DNA of 64,000 nucleotides from Opisthocomus hoazin (taxonomy: Eukaryota; Chordata; Aves; Opisthocomiformes; Opisthocomidae): assembly GCF_030867145.1 (NCBI RefSeq), contig NC_134419.1, forward strand, positions 7,591,501-7,655,500. The letters are read 5' to 3'. Under the pieces are notes generated by a model. The model had not been told where the DNA came from and searched no databases. It worked only from the letters and a program-made list of their open reading frames with translations. Shown one piece after another: positions 11,601 to 26,600 of this stretch. How positions within the stretch are numbered: the first letter of the stretch is position 1; each line of letters begins with the position of its first letter. The position numbers and the translations under genes were made by a program.

Positions 11601-14600
11601 GAAGAATTTGGTGCTCGTGCCAGTCTGAAGGGTCTTTAAGATTAGAGTTGGAAGAGTGAAACAAGGGCGATAGATAAAAATGTAAAAATAAAAACCTGGG
11701 TAGTTAGTTATCCCAGTTACTATTGAATTCATTTAATAGCCCAAGCTTGCTGAGCAGGGCATTCCTATGTTTGCATTTAAACAGTTGACATGAAAGGTTT
11801 ATGTCTGTTTATAGTTAATCACCTCAATCCCATTGTTATCTCATTATAACTCTACATTACAGTGAAGGCTAAATTCAACTTCAGTCTAAGCTCTGTTACT
11901 GCTGGAGTTATTCCTGCTGACGATATTGGATTTACTCTCACTGCAAGGTGTAGTATCTCTTTTTGTGCTACATCTTTGCAGATTTACTAAGTGTATGGAG
12001 CATTTGCCCTTGTTCTATGCATTTCAGTAAAAGGAAAAAAGTTACAATATTGAATTCAGAGATATTCAGATACCAGGCTGTGTCCAGGAGCAGGGTTGGA
12101 TGTATTTGAGTTAGTTGATTAAGAGCTGCTGATAGCTTGAAGGTTTGGACCTTTTCTAGAGAAAATAGGCCAATGTTAACTGGTTGTCCAGTGGAGGAAA
12201 AGCTGTACGTGGGAAATTTCAAGGGAAATTCTTCACTTGATATAGTAAGGCGGTTAAGCTTTGAAAGGACAAATGCGTTGCTGGCCTCCTGACATTTTGC
12301 ATTTAATACTTTTTACAGCAGAAGTTCAGAACAGATATTTTGTAATCATTTTACATAAGGTCTTACTCATGTGCCTCAAAACATTTTCCTGTTGTCCTTG
12401 TCTTATCACAATCACCCTTACTACGATTTCTTTTCACAGTGGTATCTGCTGTGTAGTGACTAGGTACATTCTATATTTAAACGTGCTTGGTTACACTGTG
12501 ATCAGTTATGAGATAATACAATGGGTGGAATTTGCGGGTTCTCATAGTATTTGTGTGAGCACATACTTGAACTGTGTCATAAGTTTTTGGTCAAATGAGA
12601 AATATAACTATTTGTAGAGCTTATTCACATTTATAATTTTCATGCATTGTGTTGTCTACTGCAGTGTCATATTTATGCAACACGTATGAGTAGGCTGAAT
12701 GGCTGATTTTAGAGATAAAAACAGGAGCCGGAGACCACAAAAACTGTTTTCAGGTGTGAGAAATTGTACCCTGTAGGACAACTGGAATACCTGCGAGTTT
12801 AGCAGTGGGTACTTTGTAGTTGATCTTCTGTCGTCTAGCTACTTAACGTCATCCTGATTCATTAAAGAGCGTGAACTGAGCTCCCAGATGTTGAGCACTG
12901 ATTTTCTGTGTTTCTGTCAGCAAGGCTGTTTTCAGTCAGGTGGAGGGGAAGGTCGTATGAGTATCCCTGAAGCACCTTTTGATTTGTTAGAAAGGCAAAT
13001 GAGTGATGATCCTTCCAGCACAGGGGAAACGGTGACGTTATTCCCTATCCACAACATAAAATCATCTGTGGTGTATTTGTTGGGGTTTTTTTTAATAACC
13101 AGGTCCCCAAAATGACCTCTTACGTGGTTATTGTAGTTAAATTGTGCTGAAGCTGAACTGTAACTACAGTGTGCTCAGCAATCTGATTGCTGTGCATAGT
13201 TGTGTTGGAGGGCAGCAGCGTGGGACTCTGCAGACATGTGTGGTGCTGACAGAAGGGAAACACTGGTGAGAAACACCAGAAACCAGGCGAGAACACAGCA
13301 CGCTCATGCAGCATGGAGAGCTGGAGGCCTGTGGTTTACTGGTTAGCTCCTCCCATCTGCGGAACAACGTAATGTTTACCAAGAGATGCTGATCGCAACC
13401 TAGATTTCTGGTGAGCCATTCTGGCTCCCCAACAAATATTAGCGAAAGCGGCAAAGTGGCAAAATCCTGTTTGGGGATAAATATACCTTTCAGTAGCAGC
13501 TTAGCACTTGCATTTTACAGTCAGGGGCCACTGCAGCCTGAAAGTGTATCCTAGGCATCCTGGTGTATCCTTCTCTGCTTCTGTCACGGTCCAGGCTTTG
13601 CTGTGTTCCCAGGATGTTCCTCTTTCCAAATGGAGCTCCTGGTTCCAAGTGTTCTACCTAGCTCACACATGGCATCCTATGCTTCTGTTGTGCACTTCCA
13701 TGTCGTTTGAAAAGTCCTCTAGTTTTGCTAATTCTGCTTCACATCCATTTGTTTGCTAGTCATATATCAGATACTTATTGCTTTGCTACTCATTTATGTT
13801 AGAAACTGGAACAGGAGGTGGCAAGAGTATTTGAAACTTGGGGGGAGCAGGTGTAAGTGGAGCAGATAAATGCACTATGTAATGAGCTGCTGTGCTTTAT
13901 TAGCTGAAATAACTTTATATGGCATAAAACTCAAGTGATTAAACTTTGTGTATTACTTAAAGAAGGCACAAGGATGGTATTTTCTCAGCCAGATTCTGGC
14001 TGGCTAGCTGCTCTGACAAACTGATACAGACGTCTGTACCAGTGCTAGAGGGTGAAGTCATGGAGAGGGAGCGGTGTGTGTAGGTACGTGTATGCACATA
14101 CGCTGCTGATGTCTCTCAGCTTTTCTTGTAGCCAGATAAAATAGAACGTACAGGGGATCTGTGCATAGGATGTTTACTAGGCAGGATATTCACCCTAATG
14201 CTATTTTTCCTTTTGCATTGCGCTTGTTCAAAGATCCACCTGCTGCTTCCTCGCCTTTGGTCCCTACATTGGTGATAACGCTGTGGCAGTTCTGAAGTTA
14301 CCGAGTGTTCGAGTGCCATGGTAACTGCATCCCTCTCGGCTGACTGCCAGCAGGCACTGAGCCCTTCCCGGTTCTGAAATGAAGCAAGTGCTCCTGCTCC
14401 AAGTGCCAAACGCTGGTAGACTGGTGTGAGTCAGCTTTGATAAGTCCATGGAAAGTCCTTTACCAAGGACTGCAGGTCTCTTTTTTTTGTTTGTTTTATT
14501 GAGGGAAGAAAGAGAAATAAGTCCCATCAAATGTGTTTTTTTGTTTTTTTTTTTAGACTCTAAAACTGTCTTACATTATTGAAAGGCTAAAAAAATGCAT

Positions 14601-17600
14601 TCCCATTGGAATTACCACCAAATGTTAAATTGCTACCTTGCTGTGCATTTTAGCCTCATGCTGTACACATTTCTGTAAGGCTATAGCACTTTTCCTGTAG
14701 TTTTCTCTTGGCTCTGTGTTATGCACCTTGACTTGCTCTTGGTGAAATCAGATAATACCTTGCTAAATACTTTTGCATGACCTGTAAGGATAGTTCTCAC
14801 AGAATACTGCCGTAACAGAATTTGAAATAATGGAGTTGTGTATAAGAGTGAACAAGAAGATCTGGGGAAACAAGAGGAAGTCAATTTACTTGTTTCCTTT
14901 TTAGAGAAGAAATATTCTGGTTATGATAATAGCACGCTGGTGCATCCGTTGATTGCATGGAATAACAATGCTGGAAATTTACAGCTGAGCAAGGCCCATA
15001 AGGAATGCATTTTTGAAGTCTCTCTTGCATAACAGTGGAATGATGGACCTTAACCTTTATGCTTCTCTTACCCTCTCTCAGCACTTGCTAGGTTGTAGAA
15101 CTACCAAAACTGTGAAGAAAATCAGACCTCACCATGTACGTGTGTATGTATGTGCAGTTTCTAAAGAGACACTAACTTCTGTTGTTGTTATCAGCTTGGC
15201 TACGGTAATGGCGACAGCCCCGCAGAGGTTCACTGAGGCTCAGTGTGATTTGGGGCGTGTAAGTCGTGTAAGGTCTTGACAACTTGGTGGACAGTACAGG
15301 TGGACACAGTCAACCCTCTCTGGAGTTGTCTCCACTGTCGTCAGGTGTAAACACTTTTGTTTGTTCAGTGTTGCTATAAAATACAAGCTTCTTCGGCTAG
15401 AATTCTTTTAAACTTGCTCTCTGCTCCCTTGGTAGAGGCGTAGCTGACTAAATGGAAGGTAACAGAAGACTGGGAAACAAGAGAAGACCTAGTTAGGGGT
15501 CAGAAGGGTTGATTAAACTTCCTTCCTCTTACTCTAACTACTGCAAACTGCCTCTCTGTGGCAATGCAGCATGGCAGGATTTATTCCAGTTCCTAATGGG
15601 GCGAACGTAAAGCGCTAGCTTCAGTCCTGCCTTGTGTCTGATTTATTCCCATGTTATTTCTAGGGTGCCCAAGGCTGAAAGCTTGTGTCACACGTTGTTG
15701 GGAATGTTTTGCTATTTCAGAAATAACTGCTTGAAGAACTGTGCAAACTTGTTTATGACTGCCAGAGAGCAAGTTTTGGCTGTGTGCAGCCATTAGAGAG
15801 AGAGAAACTTAGGTGACAATTTAAGGTATAGAAGTTGAAATGCCATTGAACATTTGGATTTACAGTGTTTTTTCTCCCACCTCCAATCCCAAAGACACAG
15901 TGCTAACAGTTACCAGAAAAATAAGGAGGTCTTTAAGATGTGATTCTAATCTCTTACATTGATGTAAACCTGGAGGATCTTCAGTACAGGCTTACGTCAG
16001 CTGTAGGGTTTAATGCTGCAGTAACCTGGCCCGGTGCATCCAGCTGCTCAGCAGCATGGTAAAACACTGAGGGGAGACGCATTGTCTGCAAGCGAGAAGG
16101 TTTGCTTAGGGCAACATGGCAGGGGGCTTGCAGCACGCCCAATTTAGCTTAGGCACAGCTTTGTGCTGGCACAGCCGTGCCGTCTCCACTTCGGGAGCTA
16201 GCTCTGTCTCTGGTAAGTGGAGGCCTGTGTAGGCAACTCCACTGCGCAGAGCTGACGTGCCCTAAAGTCCGCGAGTGAGGGGAGTGAAAACTGGCACAAA
16301 ACTAGAGTAGAACCAAAGCAGGACCATGAAATGAAAAACAAAAAAACCCCAGTACCTTTAATGATTGTGTTAATTACAGTACAAAGCAACACCAAAGAAG
16401 CAGTGCTCAGAAATGCTGCCTTGCAAGCAGCAAGGAGTGGCCCCAAGCAGCAAGCCCAGGAGAGCTGGGTTCTGTAGGGCTGGAGCTGCTGTCACAGAAG
16501 TGCCTGTCGGAGTTCAAGGAGCGTCTGGACCATGCTCTTACTCATACGATTTAGTTTTAGGTAGGCTCCATCCACTTGGATTTTCAAGAGGCATTCAGTG
16601 TGATGCATCTGCAGGTGCTCTTAAAATATAAACTCCTGTGTTAAAAGGAAAGGTCTGTGCATTGATTTATAACTCTCGAATGATATGTGTACAACAGAGG
16701 GTAGGAAGAAACGATCAGCTTTCGCAGTGCAGAAGGGTCTTCATCGGAGCGCAAAAAGCACCTGGCTGGAGTCTGTGCTGTTCAGCACACTCAGAAGTGT
16801 TTGAGAAAGGAGGTAAATAGTGACATCACACAGTCAATTTATTCTTATAATTAAGAGCCAAATCTGAAGTTCAAGGACCAAATCTGAAGTTCATGTTGGC
16901 CTGCTCTAGGCAACCCTGCTTCAGCAGGGGGTTTGGACTAGATGACCCACAGAGGTCCCTTCCAACCCCGAACATTCTGTGATTCTGTGATTCTGTGACT
17001 TGATGATCCTTATGGGTCCCTTCCAACTTGAGATAGTCTGTGATTCAGAGTGTCAGTTTGCAAGAAAACCTTGTGGATTCCAGTGCCTTCCTGCGAGGCG
17101 GTTGGTGTCTGGGCTTAGCGCTTCCTGAGATGAGGAAGGTATGCATTTGGCAGAGCTCTTCAGCCAGTTTTTATACACCCTTCCTCACCAAACATTCTTC
17201 CTAGGTTGTTTTCCTAAGTGTGAGACATGGTGTGAAGCACAGAAGGGACTTGAATGGGTTGGCTGATTATAGGAACTCGGGGCTTCAGATGAGCAGTAGT
17301 TCTATACTGATGCTCATTCCAACTGTTGTGCTATAATTACATGACAGCTGAAAATCCATACCTGTTTAAGGCTCCTTATCCTAGCTAAAATGGATCTCCT
17401 CTTTATAAGAATGTCCTTCATCTGCAGGAAAAGTCACTACTGCAAAGATATTAAATGATGTAAATTTGTGAGAACTGCTCAGTACCCTCTTGAGTCTTTG
17501 GGGGTTGGAAGTGTAAAATTAATCATTTCCTTTCACTTGTGCCGGTTAATGATTTATTTAGGGAAAAATGAACTCTTCCAAGGGAAGAATCTGCATAAAG

Positions 17601-20600
17601 TTCTATCCCTGTGATGTTACTGTTCCGAGTTGCATATGCCCCGCTCCACAAGAGCATGTTCAAAGCTGTGGCCATCATTCTGAAGCCTTGAACATGTTTG
17701 AAATTATTTCAGATTTCCTGCTAAAATTCTGGCATAAATATGCATAGGATATTATTCTATCAAGAGACTGCAAGAAATATAAAGGGAGCAAATTCAGCAA
17801 AAATCACTCACACCATTGTTATGGAAAAACTGTGACTGGAATAATCTTTCACCTAAATTTGGAAATGGTCTTGGTCTTACAGATATTTAGTGTTTTAACA
17901 GGAAATTTCACCCTAATCAGTGGTACTTGCAGAATCTGGCTTTAACTCATACACAACAGCATCTTTGCATCACTGCATCGTTGGCTCGAAGTAATGTGGC
18001 AGTTCTCCCATCTGCAGCGTGGGCTGTGGAAATCCTCTCCGCATGGCTGGGAGACCAGGAAGCGCAGTAGCTCCGGTTGTGTGTCAAACCCCGATGCTGC
18101 GAAGTGATGGCAGGGTAGTCACCTGCCGCACCATTTACAAAATCCAAGTGCTTGAACAGAAGGAAATGAATAGCTTTATTTTCCACCAGCTGCCTACAAG
18201 TTGTTTATTCACTCTGGTACTGAAAGTATCAAACCTATGCATCCCTTTTACTCCTGCTGGGATCTGCAGAGTTTTAAAGTTCCTGGAACTTTACCTGTTT
18301 ATCCTGCCTGAAAATGTGTCCTCCAAACATACAATACTGTTACCCTTCAACAGCGAGTCAGTGCAGTCAGTTTGATGATTAAAAAAACCCAGACGAAAAA
18401 AAAAAAGCTTTTAACCACCTAATACAAAGGCAGAGAAGAGCTGGTATTTGTTTTGTTGGTTGTAATGTCAGAGTCCATGCAGTGTATCCCTCTTTTTTAC
18501 TTTTTGTAAACTATAGTCTACATGTCCAAGAAGCATTGCAGCATTGATTTCTTTTTTTAATATATTTTTTGTGAAGGAAGGTGAAAATAAATCCGGGCTA
18601 TCATATTTGCTGACTACTCTGGGACTGTTACTAGGTAATACGAGAAGCAGGATATTTTTCACTTCTAATTTGTCTGCTTATTTTATGGATATAAAAAAAA
18701 TTGATAAAGATTTAATTGCCCTCATGCCGCAGGTGAGTCATGTGTGTTCTGCTAAAATCTGTCTGCTCAGTAAAGTATTTGTTCAAAATAGTCTCTCAAA
18801 GGGAGATGCTGAGGGACTTTCAGTCATGACTCATTCGATCTCCATGTTTTAAATGAAAAGATTGCCAAGACATGTTAATTTTAAGATCTCATGTATTAAA
18901 TTCTTGATTAATAACAATAAGAGTGTTAATTTGACAGCATGTCAAGGCTTGAGGGATTCGTATAACTGGTGTTCTCTTTTCTGAAGAGGAGGGATAGTTC
19001 ATTTTTTACCGGGGCAGACTTTCACAGACCCATGTTTGGAACTAGAGACCACCATCTAAGAGAGTGAAAGCATTGCAGTAGATTGTCTCCCTGCGAGGTG
19101 CAATCAGGAATGCAGCTCCCCATCTGCGTGCTCTTCCCTTCATCCAGAGGATGCAAAGCGCCTGTATATCTGCAGAAGAAGGGACAGAGGTTTGCAGGAA
19201 TGAAATCTCTATTGGCATCAGTGATTACATCCTAATTCCTACTCCTCAGAAATGAGCTCTTCTCGAGTTTTGCACTTCTGCATGGCACAGATTGCACTTT
19301 GAGCTCGGACTTCCAGTTTGGAACTGTTTCCAAACTTCTGACTCTAGAGGAGCTTTCTCCCAGAGTCAGGTATGTGTGTTCTGTGTAAAGAAGTGTTCTC
19401 TTCTGGGAGGCCTGATGCTTTGGTTCTTTGCTTTTGTGGTCCCAAAGTATCGCTCAACTCTTGCAGGTTATCCTGTACGTTTAATGTCACTTGTGTGACT
19501 GACCTCTTCATTCACTATGAGTAATGAATGGAACAGAAAATTGTGTTTCTTTGTTTTATTGAGTAAGGAAGCACAATCCTTGCCAAAAATAGCACCTGAC
19601 TATGTTTTCTCTGGCTCTTTTTCTTTACTATTATTTTACTATATTAAATGCAATCTTTTTTTTCCCTTTGGATTTCTTTCCATCTTTGTGCCCTGAAACT
19701 TCAAACACTAAATTTTGTGAGTCATATAAATGTTCTGAGGCATCAAATTAAGTAGGAACCAGCGAATGAGTTCTTAAAAGGTTGTGAATGCTGCTGACGT
19801 CAATCTCAGATTGAAATAAGAAAGAAGATAAAGCTGGCGGATCCTGTGAGCAAGACTGTAAGGGCACTTATGCTAATTCTGTTGTTGGAGCAGAAATTGT
19901 GTTTTTATAAATGAAGGCAATAGTCCCAACTGAAGATTTAACAGGCATTCATCTTAGTAACTAGATGATATTGAGCTTTCATACTTTACACTGAAATTTG
20001 CCTTCAGCAAATTCGAACGAAATTGCTTAGAAGTGACTCAAACGAATGGCAGCATGCTTTCTGCTTTTTTGACTTGTAATAGGATTCAGTTTTCCAGAAC
20101 TTTTTCAGAACTCCTCCCTTCAAAGTAGCATTGCAAAGTGTGGTGTTTTTTTAATGAACAGAAGACTGTGAACCTATTTAGAGATTTTTCTTGATTGTCT
20201 ATGGGAGAGAACTGAATTCTGAAAATAGCAAGGAGTCATGAAAGTCAGTATGTCTTAAAAATTATTTTGATAACACGAAACATTTACCGTTTAGAAAGCA
20301 GGTAGTAATACTGTTTTTGAAGTTAGATGCATGCAGATTGCGTATCTGTATTGATTTTATGGTGCTGTTAAAACTTCCTATAGTAGTAGTAGTAGTAGTG
20401 CAAAAAGTGACTAAAGGAAAGAGATGTTTTCCTTGTGGAAACCACAAGGAAGTCATTTGCTATTAGCTTATCAGTGCAGAACGCTTTTATGTGTGTGCAT
20501 GTTTTGGCTTTAACAAATAGGGCAGTTAGAAGTTGACAGATAGCTGGTATACTTGTTGACTACACTATCCTACCTGCATTCAAACAATTCACTGGAAGCC

Positions 20601-23600
20601 TGCATCTAATTGTTAATTGATAGTGCTGCAGTGATCACTATGAGTCTAGAAGTGTTTTGACCAAGGGTATGCTGCCACTGGTGAAACAGGAGTTGAAGAT
20701 GTTCAGCCCTTTGTAAAATCAAACTATTTTGGAGAGCATCTTGCAACAGCAGCTACAATAGTATCAAGTTCAGAGAGACCAAAGTGAATTGAAGTGAGCC
20801 CAGAGGTATTGAAGGGGCAAGGTAATGTGATTGCTGGTTAATTAGATCAGGACAGCGAAGTGAATGCCTCCATCAGGTTGTCTGTATTGCTGGGCTCAGG
20901 TGCCTTTCCCATGCTGTGAAGAAGACCTTTCGACAGATTTGTATGGGAAGTCAGTTTACAGATTGGTGGCATAGCGTGTACCTGTGCATGAAATATTGCA
21001 GTCAAGGCCAGTATGAAAATAAACAAGAAATATTACTTCAAATTTAGAGACAAAACACAGGCTGGATTTACCTGCAGGTAGCCAGTAGGAGCTCAATGGG
21101 AAAGTAATGAAAAGGGGCTGCCTAGCTGGCTACTCAGTGCAAAATGTACTTTTGCTTTGAAGCTGAGAAAAGCACAAGGGAAGAGGTTCTGGCTCTTGAA
21201 GCCTGTGCACCGTGTTCTGTGAATGGAAATACCAAAGAGCAGCCCCAGGAGCTGGCGCTGCTGCCAGCTGCGGGGGACACCAGGGTGAGCCTGTCCCACG
21301 GCTCAGTCTCCAGCCGCAAGCTCCTTCTGGGAGGGAGACCAAACCCCATGGCTTTACGGCCCTGCTTCTGCCATAGCTCTTTGGTTACCATTGAAAGGGA
21401 GAGGCGGGCAGTGGTGATAGATAATTTGAAAATTTATCAGCCAGTGGGATGTGAGATAACTTGTCTGATGCATGTGATGACAGCGCATTTCTAAGGCTTC
21501 CGACAAAGAATGATCAGAGAGCATCTTGCAGTCACAGTATACAGTTTTACCAGTGAGGGAGTGACCTGTGAGGGGTGAGGTCCTTTAAATTACATTTATA
21601 GGGTTAAGAAAAAGCTTTAAATTGAAAGCATTGTGTCATAAAAAGAGCCTGTGGAATTTATCTGATTCTACATGTTTGGCTGTGCAAGTAAGGGGGGAGG
21701 ATGAGAGGTTTCAGTGTTCCAGTAATACATGAAACAGTATTGAAAAGGAGGTCCACCATGAGCTGGTTTATTGGTGACTGGCCTCTAAGTTAGGAAGGTG
21801 TTTCCCCTGTTGGTAAAGTTTTACACAGTTGTACTTCACTGCAATCTTGTATCTATTCCAGAATCATCAATTTCTGATCACTGTTTGGATCAGGAGCTTG
21901 TACTGTTCAGGACCAGATGCTGGCACACTTCAGCTGCTGAGCTGAGATGATATGGTCACTTCTCTACCCCATGGTGAATGAGCACAGAGGCAGAGCAGCA
22001 TTTCTGTTTCCTGAAGCTGCCTGTTTCTGGTTAACTAGCATAAAAATGAATATCTGCTGAATTGGTGCTTATCAGAATTCCTAAACAACTCTTCTGCCTC
22101 TGGCAGTGACACTCGATTGTGTTTCTCATTCTTAAGCCTCTTAGAGGTTTAGCATTTATGAATCTCTGATAATACTGTTTGCTTGACACATTTAGTTAGG
22201 CGTATGACAGTGAGACAGTTGAGAGAAAAACAAGTCGTCTCACCGAGTACAAATTGAGGCCTCTACTAAGGAGAGTGGAGAGGCAAGCAAAGGTTTCCTG
22301 CTGTTTGAAATCAAGTTAGAACAGGGCTGTTAAAATAACTGAAAAGGATTTAATATAATAACAGGCCATATGTCCACTTCCCAGCCAACTTCAGACAGTC
22401 CGCTACAGCTGGGTTTTTTTAGCAATTGCAGTAGAGAGGCTGAGGACTGAGCGGACTACAGGGTGGCTTGGCTCTCGCCTAGTCCCTCCGGATGCGCGAG
22501 CACACTGGTGGTGTGTAACCCTACGCTTGATACTGGTTCTGCAGCCTAACTGTGGGATGAAAACCAGATGGGGGTCTGCAAAGAGCTGCCTGCCCAGTGT
22601 CTTCCATGAATGCCAGGTAGACAGCCTAGCAGGGAGGAGGCAGCTGCAGTGCTGGTTGGGGTGGGGGTTCCTGCAGCCCCATGGCTGCGAGCGCTCGCTG
22701 CTGATCCTCCTGGGCAGATGCAGCTCCAGCCACAGCTGGAGGAGGTGCTGCTCAGCCAGTCTGAGTGACCTTTCTGCAGTGGCTTCATGATGAAGGGTCC
22801 TAAGCATTCTTGTAATACAAATGATGTTAAGAAGTAGTTGGTGTTGTAAGCAGGTGTGTTCCAGCTTGGCGTACCTTGAAAATTAGACAGCAGCCAGATG
22901 TTCAACTAGGTAGAGTAACTGATGACTCTAAATACCATCGTATAAATCTTGCAAATGTTACTGAAGCTGAGACTCCAGATACGCCTTGTGAATTGTGATT
23001 TCTCAGGGATCCTGTTTGATCAGAGAGTAAACTCTTGTCTTTAACCCTTGATTGGGCCCAACGGAGACAGCACACATTGTGATCGGTCAGCAATGACCAG
23101 TTTCAGCAAGTCAGTTAATTGGTCCTTGGGAGCTACGCAAGGCTGATTGAAAATAGTTATACAAAGGTTTTTTATTTTAGTATTTTAATGGAAATTGACC
23201 CAGTGTTGCTGTTAGATGTGGCTGCAGAAAGAAGCTTGCTACAGCAGCACAGTCTTGCGTTGGTATACATTTCAGCCAGCATATGGTACACATTTTAACT
23301 GAACACATGCAGAATTGATTTAAGTTGATTGATTTTGATTACTGACATGAGGATATGCTAATGAGAAACAATCCGTCATGTCTAAGAGACTGTTTCAGTT
23401 TCTAGCACAGCTGATACATTGTGTTTGTATGACATGCATGAAAAGTATAGGAAAAAATGTCTTGGACTATGTGAAATTTTTCTCAGTGGTTACTCTTTGA
23501 TGAACAGGAGGAGATGCATTATTCTGATAGCAGCTTGACAACACATTCTTCTGTCAGTACAAATTAAGACGTTGAATATATCTGGCTAGGACAGATATAT

Positions 23601-26600
23601 TTCTTTGCCTCAGGAAATTGGTAATACTGGTAGTTTAAAAAAAAAAAGCGAAAAACAACACACCACGAACGAAAAAAACACAAAACAAGAAACTAAAAAA
23701 CCCAAACCAAAAACGTAATAGCCTGGCAGTAGCATGGGGTTTGGGGGTCACAGCTTTGCCCCCCGGTGCTGAGGCGTGTGAAAACCTCCAGCTGCTGGAT
23801 GGCAGCAGCCTTCAGCTGCCACGTGTTGTGGTGGAAGAGGGTAACCCAGTGCTGCTTTTCAGCAAAACTTCTGCCTGTGGGTCAGGAGGTTGCATTGCAA
23901 GGGCAAAGTGCCAAAATAACCTCTTGTATCTAAAAAGTTTCAGAAATTCATTGTTCAAGTGCAATAGTGAACTCGCACTGACGGTGAATGAGGTCTAGGC
24001 ACCCAGCTCAGACCAATGTCTTTGAAACTGGTCCTTTAGTTTTTAATTTACTGGAGCCTGTTCGTTGTAGATGTTTGTGTACATGTTGCTTAGGGAGAAA
24101 AAGTGTAATATGGTAGGGGAGAATTTTTCTAGATGCAAGATCTGAAACCTGGGGCTAAAAACGTTTTCTTGTGAGCATTCAGTTATAGGTAGGAAGCCTT
24201 CCTGTTGTATTGCATGGGCATAGATCAGCCAAGGTATGCAGTGCTGTTCTTTGTAAGCCAACTAAAAGTAATATTTCCTTTCTTGACGTAGCTGCTCCTC
24301 TGCTCCCAAAACGTCACGTCAACTTGTCTATATTGTGAGCCTGCAAATGCTTAATAAACATGCTCCACTCTAAATATACAAGCTAGAACAACCAGCTCCA
24401 CTGTTCTTGCCCATATGAATATGGTATTGAAATAAAAAGCTTTCCGAATGGCCGGTAAGTTAAGCTGTTTCATAGCAAGTCAGCTGCTCTCCTTGTGGGA
24501 GACTGGGCTGCTGTCTCAGCCCTGAAGTGTTTTCCACCTAGCCAAAAATACCCCCTTTGTCAAGGAGGTAAAAACCTTATTTGTATAAGAACATTAAGTG
24601 ATAATCCACCATATAGTCATTGATAACAACTGATCTGAGTGACTTATGCAAATAATCACTATAGACACAGCTGCTGCAGGAGGAGAAGAAAGAGTGGGGT
24701 GTTTTGCAGGTATCTCTGTGCGATGTTTTTGATGCAGCACTTGAGTAATCTCACTGCCTGTGCTACCAAGGTGAACCATACAAATGACATTTAAGTAGAC
24801 AACAGCCTCCTGTATTGAGCCTGAGCAGGAGGAGGGGAACTGTGCTTCTTTTTCCCCCAGGTCCCTTGGTGGGGTAAAGCTTTGTGCTTGGGCAGGAAAC
24901 TCTCCCCCATGGAGAAGAAACTCACAGGAAAGGGAAGCTGGTGAGTGCCCGCAGATGGCAGGGCTGCAATTGCTTTCTCCCAGGGCAGCTCCAAGGTGAG
25001 CATAGTGCTTGTTTTGCTGTTGGCAGCAGAGCTGGCAGTAGTGCCTGTGAGGTGGCTTTGGGGACTCTGGAGTTGAAAAAACTCTGGAGTGAGTTCTCTT
25101 GCCTTTAGGCAGTGCGATATGTGGAGAGGAGGAGATGGCACTCCTGTGAAGGAGGAAGTCCCACTGACGTGTGAGGGCTTGCTCCGTAGCTAAGTGTGGT
25201 GTTCTCCTTAGATGCAGAATGACACAACCTGACTTTCCTGCTTTCGCTCTATGTTTTGCAGGAGTCGTTCACGTGACGTGAGCGCGGTTGCTAAGATCAG
25301 GAAGCGGTTTGCTGATATTTAGTCTGCTCCTGTCAAGCAGCAAGGTGGCATTTCCTCCTAGATGTAGCAGATCACAGCCTTGATATGTCCGTGAGGCAGT
25401 TTGTATATGATGTTTGTAAAGTATAGCTTGTCAGTTAACACCTGTATTCGTTCAGGTAGGTAAGCAGACAGGCAGTAATGGCAAAGGAAGTATACTCTTA
25501 ATGCGAACCTATGAAACCTAATGTTTCTCCATGGCCAAAACAATCTGCGTTTCAATGTAAATGAAAACCTGCAGGCTGGTGTTTAATTTCTTTTTTTTTC
25601 TTTTTTTTTTTTTTTTATATATATCAGCTCCTCATTCCTTGAGGCTGGATTCCTGTTTTGCTTTAGGAAGTACACAAAGTAGCCCTGGATGTGGCTTTGT
25701 CAGAAGTGTGTCTATAGATGTCTGTCTCTCACACGCCTCACAAGGGTCCTCGCAAAGGCTCAGCAGAGGTCCTAAAAGGTCCTGGCGATGTGCCCTTGTC
25801 TCCCTTGCTTTAATACCGTATGACACGCTTTCTCTTCTCGTTTCCGAGCTGCCCCTCTAGCGCTGCCCGTCTGGAGTGACAGGAGCATGCTTTGTAATTG
25901 GCAGGTTTTTATCACAGTTGAGCAAGTGAATAAACAGTAGATCAACTGCTAATCTCAGCTGAGATCAGACAAACCCAGAGAACTCCAGCTTCTACAGCAG
26001 CATACCTGAGAGAAAAATCTGGTTCAGAAGCTTTGTCTGAAGTTACCTTGGAAAACTGCATCCAGAAATTATTTCATTTTCAAATTGTGAAAACTATTAT
26101 GAATTATGAATAATAAGCTAATGACTCCAGTGAACAAAGACATTCTGAAAAAACCATGTGCTGGTTATTGCAGCTTCCCACAGAAAAGGATGAACGAGTT
26201 TGCAGTGGAGAAAGTACAATACTTTAAAGTATCCAATTTTGTGTTGAAAACATGAAGCTGGAAGGAAGAATGGTGCCATGGTAACTTGTGATCTTTTTAG
26301 TCTTTCTTACGAGATTGTAAAACTGTTTACCATGGCAATATCAAGTTAATATAGAACATTCTTTCTGAATTTCTTGTGTTTGCTTTTATTACAATGGTGT
26401 GTTTGAAAATCCTCTAATGCTATATACTGCTATTGAAGCTTTGTGATACCTTCAGTAAAACAGATGCTAATTATGAGCATTTTTGTTACTGCGCCTAGCT
26501 GATTTTTTTCCGTCACTTGTTCATTTTCTTTGTTTTAACACCCTTATTAACACCTGAGAATTCTGACCTAAGCACAGTCTAACTGAGACACAGTGTGAAG

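Noticed and set aside
22403..22905. Overlapping minus-strand frames of 134 and 119 codons
   Set aside because: Two unrelated frames overlap one another, neither has a recognisable domain, and the patch is simply GC-richer than its surroundings.
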